Source: Pseudomonas fildesensis (GTDB lineage Bacteria; Pseudomonadota; Gammaproteobacteria; Pseudomonadales; Pseudomonadaceae). From it: DNA of 64,000 bases. The position numbers and the translations under genes are program-made. Under the pieces are notes generated by a model. That model saw only the letters and a program-made list of their open reading frames with translations, was not told the DNA's origin and did no database searches. The stretch spans positions 1 through 64,000 of the forward strand of contig NZ_LFMW01000001.1 of assembly GCF_001050345.1 (NCBI RefSeq). The letters run 5' to 3'. How positions within the stretch are numbered: the stretch's first letter is position 1; each line of letters opens with the position of its first letter. Shown piece after piece: positions 57,651 to 64,000 of the stretch.

Positions 57651-58586
57651 ATAAACGAATGCCTGCATCGTGGCCGTCTCCAATCCGCTCGCGGCCACGT
57701 GGCAGCGGGTCACCGCTGGTGCGTGGAACTTGATCTCGAGAAGTTCTTTGATCGGGTCAACCACGATGTCCTGATGGCCTACGTGGCGCGTCAAATCGAA
57801 GACAAGCGTGTGCTCACGTTGATCCGTCGTTACCTCGAAGCGGGAACGATGTCGGGCGGACTCGTCAGCCGACGGCAGGAAGGGACGCCGCAAGGCGGCC
57901 CGCTCTCGCCGTTGCTGTCGAACATCCTGCTCAACGAACTCGACCGCGAACTGGAACGGCGAGGCCATCGCTTCGTGCGTTATGCCGACGACGCGAACAT
58001 CTATGTGCGCAGTCAGCGAGCTGGCACGCGGGTGATGGCCGGTGTTGAGCGTTTCCTGAATCAGCGCCTGAAACTGACGCTGAACCGGGAAAAGAGCCGC
58101 GTATCACGGCCTTGGGTCTGCGACTATCTGGGTTATGGGATGAGCTGGCATCAGCAACCGAGGCTGAGAGTGGCGACGATGAGTCTGGGTCGCTTGCACG
58201 ACCGGTTAAGAGACCTGCTGCGCGGGGCGCAGGGCCACAAGATGGCGAATGTCATCGAACGGATAAACCCTGTGCTGCGCGGGTGGGCAGGCTACTTCAA
58301 GCTCAGTCAGAGCAAACGGCCACTTGAGGAAATTGACGGCTGGGTGCGGCGCAAACTTCGCTGCGTCGTCTGGCGTCAATGGAAGCGGCCCTCAACGAGG
58401 GCACGTAACTTGATGCGCCTGGGGCTTAGCGAAGCTCGCGCCTGCAAATCAGCCTTCAATGGCCGAGGCCCATGGTGGAGCTCGGGAGCATCTCATATGA
58501 ATCAGGCGCTGCCGAAGAAGCTATGGGATCAACTTGGGTTGGTCTCGGTACTGGATACGATAAACCGGCTTAGCCGCATAGCTTGA
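57630..58586 (+). pseudogene. Truncated group II intron reverse transcriptase/maturase
   Basis: The frame from ATG 57630 gives 318 aa, but only from about residue 25 is it intron-like: Val-Glu-Leu-Asp-Leu-Glu-Lys-Phe-Phe-Asp-Arg-Val-Asn-His-Asp, Gly-Thr-Pro-Gln-Gly-Gly-Pro-Leu-Ser-Pro-Leu, the catalytic Tyr-Ala-Asp-Asp, and a maturase domain (about 190-260) with the terminal Trp-Trp and Met-Asn-Gln-Ala. Complete proteins have about 100-150 more residues at the N-terminus (fingers and RT-0/1). Catalytic aspartates after the cut remain, but the protein is almost certainly inactive. Confidence 0.85.
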
Positions 58587-58657
58587 ACCGCCGTATACGG
58601 ATACGTACGTACGGTGGTGTGGGAGGACGGCGGATGTAAATCCGCCTCCTACTCGAT
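57651..58657 (+). mobile_element. 5'-truncated group II intron
   Basis: The 3' part of a bacterial group II intron: reverse transcriptase-maturase frame, then a domain V-like hairpin at about 58583-58622 (GAACCGCCGTATACGG and GTACGTACGGTGGT) and a domain VI hairpin GGCGGAT-GTAA-ATCCGCC with the end CTCGAT at about 58657. Domains I-IV 5' parts and the first half of the ORF are missing; the 5' junction near 57651 is estimated from loss of protein similarity. It cannot splice or move by itself. Confidence 0.82.
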
Positions 58658-58758
58658 CTGAAAATCCCTTCCTTTCATATTTTCGTGTGAGTACACCTCG
58701 GATTCCCACCCTGTCGACCTGGTCGGTGGGCTCTGGGCTCTGGGCTGAAGGCTAGACA

Positions 58759-59009
58759 GCTTACGGGTTGGGCAAGCTGTACGAGCTGCAGGGTGACTCG
58801 GTCAACAGTGTCGCGGTGATCGAAAAGTACAAGACAGAGTGGGCGCTGGCCTTCTTGCCCATCAACCGCGCGGAAAAAGCGGCGAAATTGGGTGCCTCGA
58901 GACGCAAGGCAAACAGAGGCCGGATACGTTGTCTGTGACCTATACGGTTGATGGTAAAGTCAGAACCAAAATTTTTGAAAATGAGCCCAATAGAATTCCA
59001 GAGGGTTGA
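58759..59009 (+). pseudogene. Frameshifted C-terminal tail of a probable polymorphic toxin
   Basis: From 58759 one frame reads like coding sequence (Leu-Tyr-Glu-Leu-Gln-Gly-Asp-Ser-Val-Asn, Trp-Ala-Leu-Ala-Phe-Leu-Pro-Ile-Asn) up to about 58905, where it passes into another frame that continues Leu-Ser-Val-Thr-Tyr-Thr-Val-Asp-Gly-Lys-Val and ends Pro-Glu-Gly at TGA 59007. An upstream TAG and the frameshift show it is broken. Its stop is three bases before an immunity-like gene, the normal layout of a toxin C-terminus and its immunity gene. The toxin type is not recognised. Confidence 0.5.
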
Positions 59010-59012
59010 AGA

Positions 59013-59324
59013 ATGATGACTGAAGATATCGAAGTCGTTAAAGAGATTTTTTCAATCATCGATGCCGGTATTGTCGATGGTTATGATTATTTTTGTTATG
59101 ACGTAGAAGTGGGAGACGGCTTCATCGATACAGGGTTGGCCGTCGAGAGAGAAGGCGTTGAGGTCACTGATGCCAGAACTGATTTCGATGATACGGCGCT
59201 GTATATGCTTGCCAAGCAGCTCAATAAAAATGCCAAGGAACGCGGTGAGTGCTGGCGTTCTTTTGTGATGTCCTATCGGCGTGGAGGCCAGGTTAAAACA
59301 AGCTTCAACTATGATGAAAAGTAG
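59013..59324 (+). CDS. Probable YezG/DUF600-like immunity protein
   Basis: 103 aa, acidic, soluble, low in GC compared with neighbours. Features: Ile-Phe-Ser-Ile-Ile-Asp-Ala-Gly, Tyr-Asp-Val-Glu-Val-Gly-Asp-Gly, Cys-Trp-Arg-Ser-Phe-Val-Met-Ser-Tyr-Arg-Arg-Gly-Gly, and the end Lys-Thr-Ser-Phe-Asn-Tyr-Asp-Glu-Lys, which fits the Trp-x-x-Phe plus Phe-Asp/Asn-Tyr-Asp ending of YezG-type immunity proteins. GAGGG is before ATG 59013. It follows the broken toxin tail directly and would neutralise it. The match is from memory and by eye. Confidence 0.6.
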   Translation: MMTEDIEVVKEIFSIIDAGIVDGYDYFCYDVEVGDGFIDTGLAVEREGVEVTDARTDFDDTALYMLAKQLNKNAKERGECWRSFVMSYRRGGQVKTSFNYDEK

Positions 59325-59325
59325 T

Positions 59326-59778
59326 ATGGATATTTTTGAAGGATCATCGGAGCAAGGCCTGACCCGCCGCATAGCAGGCTTTGCAGCATTCAAGTCCGAG
59401 CGCCTGCCGGTGCTCCATGAGTTCTGCACCAGCCTGGGGTTTGAACAACCTCACGAGGTCCTGAACACCCCCGGGAAATTTTTGGCCCAATTGGACAGCG
59501 GTTTTCGAAGTGCAGTGATCAGCGAGGCCAACCGGGTCTGGTTCATTACCCGTATCGGTTACTACATCGGCGAGTACCTGGCGACACGGTATGACGGGTA
59601 TTGGCAGGTCGACGAAGACCCGGCGTCGCCGACCTTCACACGTTATGTGGTCGGTGGTTTTTCCTTCGACGGGGTGACCACGCCAATGGTCGACCCAATG
59701 GAGATGGCTCAGGTGTATGCCGATACGCCCGCACCCAGGTCCCTGGTTCAGGAAATCGATAAAGTGTTGGTCAAGTAA
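59326..59778 (+). CDS. Conserved hypothetical protein, island-associated
   Basis: 150 aa from ATG 59326; ATG 59314/59311 overlapping the immunity gene are alternatives. It starts Met-Asp-Ile-Phe-Glu-Gly-Ser-Ser-Glu-Gln-Gly-Leu and has Trp-Phe-Ile-Thr-Arg-Ile-Gly-Tyr-Tyr-Ile-Gly-Glu-Tyr-Leu, Tyr-Trp-Gln-Val-Asp-Glu-Asp-Pro and Phe-Thr-Arg-Tyr-Val-Val-Gly. No membrane segment or signal. Tight placement after the immunity gene suggests an accessory or second immunity role. Not assigned to a family. Confidence 0.6.
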   Translation: MDIFEGSSEQGLTRRIAGFAAFKSERLPVLHEFCTSLGFEQPHEVLNTPGKFLAQLDSGFRSAVISEANRVWFITRIGYYIGEYLATRYDGYWQVDEDPASPTFTRYVVGGFSFDGVTTPMVDPMEMAQVYADTPAPRSLVQEIDKVLVK

Positions 59779-60150
59779 ACGTTCGCAGTCACGGTGAACG
59801 GGTTTTCTTCGCCCGTCAGGCGGTAGGCCAACCGCGAGACCCAGCGCTGTGAGGCCAGTACCAGCAGCACATGCCGTTTCGATCCGCCTTCGCTCAGTAA
59901 CCACACGCTGTTGGCCACACGCAGCAGCGGGGCAAGGTTTTGCGCCAGTTTTTGCTGTTCAGCCGGTGCCAATGGGTGGGGGCTGTATTCGGCCATCTCG
60001 TGTGTCTCACAGGCTTGGCGTTGTAGCTGGTCGGCCTCTTCCCGGTAACGCCGAGCCAATGGCTATTGTTCGTCACGCATGGCCTGTTCGCTCAGCCGTT
60101 CATTGGTCGCAGGCATGCATTGGGGGCTAGTGGTGAGACGCAGCGTCTCA
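59748..60150 (-). pseudogene. Broken ORF with in-frame stop, unassigned
   Basis: A minus-strand frame ending at 59748 reads coherently (Arg-Arg-Tyr-Arg-Glu-Glu-Ala-Asp-Gln-Leu, then Asn-Ser-Val-Trp-Leu-Leu) and continues upstream past a TAG at 60063-60065 with sensible residues (Glu-Arg-Leu-Ser-Glu-Gln-Ala-Met-Arg-Asp-Glu) to another stop near 60153. It converges with the 59326 gene and overlaps its end by 31 bases. Probably a decayed gene; family not recognised. Confidence 0.4.
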
Positions 60151-60340
60151 CGGTCTCATCGCCACCTGGTGCGGTCTGACATGGTGTGTCTCATTCGAAC
60201 TCGATCCCAGCCCCCCTTGGTTTTCAATCGAGCCGCTCTAAGAAAGGGTTATTCAGGTGTTTTTGCGGATCTGGCACCGGCCTTGCTCTAGCTCTGGCAA
60301 CCAGCCCGACTGGCAACCCAATAATAAAAACAGGTGCCCG

Positions 60341-60457
60341 ATGTCTTGCCCAGCCCCTTTCCCTGTTCTGCCCGTGGTGGCGTCGTGTGTCGCTGACTGT
60401 TGGCATAACCCCGAGCAGGTCAACCGACTGATTTTTGACTTTGTGCAACAGCACTGA
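60341..60457 (+). pseudogene. acoC: Possible C-terminal remnant of AcoC (acetoin dehydrogenase E2, alpha/beta hydrolase fold)
   Basis: The last ~20 residues before TGA 60455 (His-Asn-Pro-Glu-Gln-Val-Asn-Arg-Leu-Ile-Phe-Asp-Phe-Val) resemble the final helix of alpha/beta hydrolases and of AcoC, whose gene stands directly before the butanediol dehydrogenase in pseudomonads. The rest is missing or unrecognisable. Identified by a very short match plus position, so low certainty. Confidence 0.35.
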
Positions 60458-60517
60458 CGCCCCTCCTGGTGGACTCTTGCGGGGCGCCAGGACCAACCGT
60501 TTCAAGGAGAATTCGCT

Positions 60518-61612
60518 ATGACCCTTTCGATCAATCCGCAACGCAGCATGCGTGCCGCTGTCTGGCATGGCCGTAACGATATTCGCGTCGAAGACGTTCC
60601 GCTGCCCATTTCGCCGCCTGCTGGTTGGGTGCAGATCCGAGTGCAATGGTGCGGAATTTGCGGGTCCGATTTACATGAGTACGTGGCCGGGCCTGTGTTC
60701 ATACCGGTTGACGCCCCGCACCCGCTGACCGGGATAAAGGGCCAGTGCATTCTCGGTCATGAGTTTTGTGGCGAGATCGTCGAACTCGGTGCCGGCGTGC
60801 AGGGCTTCAGCGTCGGTGAGCCGGTGGCGGCCGATGCATGCCAACATTGCGGCACGTGCTACTACTGCACCCACGGGCTGTACAACATTTGCGAGAACCT
60901 AGCCTTCACCGGACTGATGAACAATGGTGCCTTCGCCGAACTGGTCAACGTGCCAGCCAACCTGTTGTACAAGTTACCGGCGAACTTTCCGTCTGAAGCC
61001 GGGGCACTGATCGAGCCTCTGGCGGTGGGCATGCACGCGGTGAAAAAAGCTGGAAGCCTGCTCGGGCAAAACGTGGTGGTGGTCGGTGCAGGCACTATTG
61101 GCCTGTGCACCATCATGTGCGCCAAGGCGGCGGGTGCGGCTCAGGTGATTGCTCTCGAAATGTCCGGAGCGCGCAAGGCCAAGGCTCTGGAAGTGGGGGC
61201 GACTCATGTGCTCGATCCCAATGAGTGCGATGCCTTGGCCGAGGTCCGACGCCTGACGGGAGGGCTCGGGGCGGATGTCAGTTTCGAATGCATCGGTAAC
61301 AAACACACGGCCAAGCTCGCGATCGATTTGATCCGCAAGGCGGGCAAGTGCGTACTGGTTGGTATCTTCGAGGAGCCCAGCGAGTTCAACTTTTTCGAGT
61401 TGGTAGCTACGGAAAAACAGGTACTGGGCGCGCTGGCCTATAACGGTGAGTTCGCTGACGTGATCGCGTTTATCGCTGATGGACGGCTGGACGTCACGCC
61501 GCTGGTGACTGGGCGCATTCAGTTGGAACAGATCGTGGGTCAGGGCTTTGAGGAACTGGTCAAAAACAAGGAGCACAACGTAAAAATCATCGTGTCACCC
61601 GCTCGGGTCTGA
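60518..61612 (+). CDS. bdh: 2,3-butanediol dehydrogenase (zinc-dependent)
   Basis: 364 aa MDR family. AAGGAG precedes ATG 60518. Catalytic zinc ligands Cys of Trp-Cys-Gly-Ile-Cys-Gly-Ser-Asp and Gly-His-Glu; structural zinc cysteines in Cys-Gln-His-Cys-Gly-Thr-Cys-Tyr-Tyr-Cys; Rossmann Gly-Ala-Gly-Thr-Ile-Gly. It interconverts acetoin and (R,R)-butanediol. In Pseudomonas it normally ends the acoXABC operon; those genes are absent here apart from a possible acoC tail, so its present promoter and role are unclear. Confidence 0.88.
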   Translation: MTLSINPQRSMRAAVWHGRNDIRVEDVPLPISPPAGWVQIRVQWCGICGSDLHEYVAGPVFIPVDAPHPLTGIKGQCILGHEFCGEIVELGAGVQGFSVGEPVAADACQHCGTCYYCTHGLYNICENLAFTGLMNNGAFAELVNVPANLLYKLPANFPSEAGALIEPLAVGMHAVKKAGSLLGQNVVVVGAGTIGLCTIMCAKAAGAAQVIALEMSGARKAKALEVGATHVLDPNECDALAEVRRLTGGLGADVSFECIGNKHTAKLAIDLIRKAGKCVLVGIFEEPSEFNFFELVATEKQVLGALAYNGEFADVIAFIADGRLDVTPLVTGRIQLEQIVGQGFEELVKNKEHNVKIIVSPARV

Positions 61613-61618
61613 AACGAG

Positions 61619-61639
61619 CGATGACCGTCGCGGTCGTCG
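61619..61639 (+). terminator. Hairpin after bdh (no T tract)
   Basis: CGATGACCG and CGGTCGTCG pair over nine positions (one wobble) with a 3-base loop, seven bases after the stop. No T run follows. Confidence 0.5.
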
Positions 61640-61959
61640 GCCCACTCCTTGAAGGAGAGAGGAGGGGCCGAGTGTCTGACGCGTCTGGCGTTGCAGCAAT
61701 GATGCAAAATTGCACCGGGCTGTCCTGGATTTTCCAGTCCATGCCAGCTTCGCGCTGCCAGACTTCTAGCGGTTGTTTTGGGGAAGGCGACTTCCAAGTC
61801 CATGCCAGGGAGTTGCGCCAACGTAGGCCGTTTTTTCAACGAGATGGGTCACGGTAGAAATTCCGGGGGGATAATAGCGATCCCCACAGGCCCGCCGGCC
61901 ACACCAAGCACCGCGCCAGTTTCAGCACCTGATAGGGCCGGACGCTTGCGCTTGCTCCT
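61640..61959. other. Non-coding stretch between bdh and araC-type gene
   Basis: No frame has a ribosome binding site and credible codon use. A T-rich stretch at 61829-61840 and CCGGGGGG at 61862 are the only notable features. Confidence 0.55.
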
Positions 61960-62829
61960 CTATTGCAGCGGAACATACACATCTGTTTGCCATTGATCCT
62001 GCGGTATCTCGGGATAGGCGCTCAGGTAATGGAAGAACAGCGGCTGGTCACGCAGTTCCTCGCCGCTGGCAGGAAGCCAATCGCGGTAAATCGGATAGAT
62101 CGTTTCGCCGATGTGATCCGGCGACCCCACGTGTCGCACCACGACACAACGCCCGGCAGGAATGACAATCTCGTGCACGCCGAACTCATTCGGCGCCACG
62201 GCCTCGTGAATCTCGCCGCAGATTGCGAAGCGGAATGCTTGTGGAGGTGTTGTATCGGGGTTGTTGTAGGGAATGCCAAAGGTGCGACTCGATGCTACCG
62301 GCGACTGTCCGCTCTGCATACGCCATTTGATGAAGGTGCGCACGCTCTCATTGACGAGCCCGCCGGGTCCGCAGTGCTCAAGCGCTGCTACTTTGACTTC
62401 AGGGAAATCTACGATTCGTACTTGCATGATGATCGTCCTGGAAAAGTGAGGGATTGCAAATACCGCACTCCAGACTTGCCAGTTTGGTTCCTTCCTGAAC
62501 GCACTCGGCGTCATACCGAACGCCCGCCGGAACGCCCTGCAAAATGCCTCGGGACTTTCAAAGCCGGCACCGAGTGCGGCGTCCAGTACCGAGTGATCAG
62601 CGAGGGCGGCCAGGCGATGTGCCGCGCGTCGTAGTCGCATCAGTTGCACATAACGTGAGACAGGCACTCCAACGAACGCGGTGAATTGTCGATGGAAGTG
62701 AAACGCCGAAAAGTTCGCCACATGGCTCAACGTCTTCACCGACAGGTCACCTTCGAGATTGGCATCAATGTAGGCGAGTACGGCGTTGAAGCGTTTTGTG
62801 TAAGCGAAATGGATCGGCATGTCAGACAC
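61960..62829 (-). CDS. AraC-family regulator with GyrI-like effector domain
   Basis: 289 aa from GTG 62829, eight bases after AGGAG; ATG 62820 is the nearest alternative. The order is Rob-like: N-terminal AraC double helix-turn-helix (about 10-110, with Leu-Ser-His-Val-Ala-Asn-Phe-Ser-Ala-Phe-His-Phe-His-Arg-Gln-Phe), then a GyrI-like/SOUL-type ligand domain (about 140-287). Such proteins sense hydrophobic drugs or small molecules. It is divergent from no gene nearby and its targets are unknown. Confidence 0.9.
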   Translation of the reverse strand: MSDMPIHFAYTKRFNAVLAYIDANLEGDLSVKTLSHVANFSAFHFHRQFTAFVGVPVSRYVQLMRLRRAAHRLAALADHSVLDAALGAGFESPEAFCRAFRRAFGMTPSAFRKEPNWQVWSAVFAIPHFSRTIIMQVRIVDFPEVKVAALEHCGPGGLVNESVRTFIKWRMQSGQSPVASSRTFGIPYNNPDTTPPQAFRFAICGEIHEAVAPNEFGVHEIVIPAGRCVVVRHVGSPDHIGETIYPIYRDWLPASGEELRDQPLFFHYLSAYPEIPQDQWQTDVYVPLQ

Positions 62830-63040
62830 TGGAAAAGCTCCTGGAAGTACGGTCGCCAATAGAGTCGTCTATCGCAGCGTGAACGCGCCTAGCCGTGTTT
62901 GCTCAAGGCACGTTTTGGGTTGCCAATGCTATCTCCTCCAAGGCGACGTAAATGTCGGGGACAATTCAGGTGTCCACTTCATTCACATCCGGCTCTATCC
63001 CGCTTTGGCTGGCCGTGATGCATCAGGGTTATTGTCTTGT

Positions 63041-64000
63041 TCACTGTGTGTTTTCGTCCTTGTTTTGCTTAAACCAGCCATGTTTCCGATACCACGCCAC
63101 AGTGTCAGAAATGGTCTGCTCCAGCACTCGAAAACTCAGGCCAAGCTCTTGTTCACTTTTACGGTGGTTAAAACAGGTGCGGTGCTCCTCTCGTATCAAT
63201 AGGCGCAACGTCGCCATGCTCAGCAAAATAGGCTTGCCGGTAAGGCGCGCGTAGACCTCCAGCACTGTCGCCAATAGGTATAGGGCGGGCAGTGGTAGTT
63301 GCCGAACAGGTGTTTTGACGCCCGCTATACGCCCCAGGACAGGTACCAACTGGCGCATGGTCAAGTTCCGGCCGGCCGCGAGGTAGCGCTCTCCTCGCCG
63401 TCCATTTTGGGCTGCGGCAATCTGAGCCCATGCCACATCACGGGCATCGACTACGGAGAAGGTACCGGGGATCAGCCCGGGTAACTTGCCGTTGATGACA
63501 TCCTTGACCAATTGTCCCGAGGAGGTCGGGCCCATATCGCCAGGTCCCCACATCCAGCCGGGCAGAACCATGCAGGCATGCATCTGGGGATGGGTTTCAA
63601 GAAACGTCAAGACGACACGGTCAGCGAGGATCTTGCTGCGGTAGTAGTCATCCGCATCGGCTTCGGACCGCAGACATGTTTCATCGCTAGAGGTGCCAGG
63701 GTCCCCGTCGAGCACGGCAATCGAAGAGGTATGGACAAACCGGCGTATCCCCGCGCCGTAGGCCTGGTGAAGCAAGTCTCGCGTACCGGCGACATTGATC
63801 TTTTCGAGTTCTTCCCAGTGGCTGCCACCCTTGTAGTTATCGCGAAAGAACGCCGCCGTATGAAACACCGTATCGCAGCCTTGCAGCGATGTTGCGAACG
63901 CGTCGATATCGGCCATGTCACCAACGACCAGTTCCACACTCGGGAGGTCGTTGAACTGCTGCTCACCTTTGGCTCTTGAACGGACTAGGGCTTTGACGGC
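63041..64000 (-). CDS. NAD-dependent epimerase/dehydratase (N-terminus outside window)
   Basis: 320 residues are seen; the frame is open to the window edge and keeps family character (Val-Lys-Ala-Leu-Val-Arg-Ser), so the N-terminal ~30 residues with the Gly-x-x-Gly-x-x-Gly loop are missing. Visible: Asp-Val-Asp-Met-type strand Val-Val-Gly-Asp-Met, Val-Phe-His-Thr-Ala-Ala, Ser-Ser-Ile-Ala-Val, and the active-site Tyr-Tyr-Arg-Ser-Lys. Extended SDR of the dihydroflavonol-reductase/3-beta-HSD type. Substrate unknown. AraC-type regulator downstream on the same strand. Confidence 0.88.
   Translation of the reverse strand, partial: AVKALVRSRAKGEQQFNDLPSVELVVGDMADIDAFATSLQGCDTVFHTAAFFRDNYKGGSHWEELEKINVAGTRDLLHQAYGAGIRRFVHTSSIAVLDGDPGTSSDETCLRSEADADDYYRSKILADRVVLTFLETHPQMHACMVLPGWMWGPGDMGPTSSGQLVKDVINGKLPGLIPGTFSVVDARDVAWAQIAAAQNGRRGERYLAAGRNLTMRQLVPVLGRIAGVKTPVRQLPLPALYLLATVLEVYARLTGKPILLSMATLRLLIREEHRTCFNHRKSEQELGLSFRVLEQTISDTVAWYRKHGWFKQNKDENTQ

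Noticed and set aside
57315..57968. A 217-codon minus-strand frame across the island
   Set aside because: Only its last ~40 codons resemble a protein (dehydrogenase end). The rest is antisense to the reverse transcriptase.
61540..61857. Open frames on both strands between bdh and the AraC-type gene
   Set aside because: No ribosome binding site, odd composition and partial overlap with bdh; nothing recognisable.

Overview
The window is a piece of a fluorescent-group Pseudomonas chromosome (P. fluorescens-like). Three things point there: gene order leuC-leuD-leuB-asd-usg-fimV-truA-trpF-accD-folC-dedD-cvpA-purF-metZ-SDR, which is the same as the PA3121-PA3106 block of P. aeruginosa as I remember it; dispersed GTGGGAGGGG-type REP palindromes; and an RsmE-type CsrA protein plus Pseudomonas-only small families (DUF1652, DUF1654, DUF2790).

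Layout. 1-1.2 kb: the end of a Pro-Gln repeat protein and a candidate papain/calpain-like protein of unknown role. 1.3-5.5 kb: a large PAS-GGDEF-EAL c-di-GMP protein and a LysR regulator divergent from leuC. 5.6-24.2 kb: the conserved housekeeping block (leucine, aspartate-family, tryptophan, malonyl-CoA, folate, purine and methionine synthesis, plus FimV and TruA). 24.3-26.5 kb: tRNA-Val(TAC), two identical tRNA-Asp(GTC), a PuuB-like oxidoreductase and tRNA-Val(GAC). 26.5-27.2 kb: a gene-poor patch with one tiny gene behind several predicted hairpins. 27.2-30.5 kb: a GNAT gene and a 5-oxoproline uptake/release cluster (DUF969-DUF979-pcp). 30.6-37.9 kb: a heavy-metal two-component system with a DUF2790 gene and a CusR/CopR-like box, small Pseudomonas-specific genes, rsmE, endonuclease I and periplasmic asparaginase. 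38.3-45.4 kb: a ribose operon rbsBACRKD closed by a periplasmic nucleoside hydrolase, with a LacI-type operator upstream of rbsB. 45.5-47.5 kb: small conserved genes and a cold-shock gene. 47.9-55.3 kb: thrS-infC-rpmI-rplT-pheS-pheT-ihfA-merR-tRNA-Pro(GGG), the classic translation cluster.

55.3-61 kb is accessory and degraded. Just downstream of tRNA-Pro lie the C-terminal relic of a tyrosine integrase, an Nramp-related transporter without the DPGN motif, a dehydrogenase fragment, a 5'-truncated group II intron, a frameshifted toxin-like tail with a probable YezG-type immunity gene, further broken genes, and a 2,3-butanediol dehydrogenase that appears to have lost its acetoin operon. The window ends with an AraC/GyrI-like regulator and a cut-off NAD-dependent epimerase.

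I found no CRISPR array, rRNA or replication origin. The observations I rate highest are the toxin/immunity relic with the group II intron next to it, the tiny gene with a structured leader at tRNA-Val, the metal-response box, the DPGN-less Nramp homologue and the orphan butanediol dehydrogenase.
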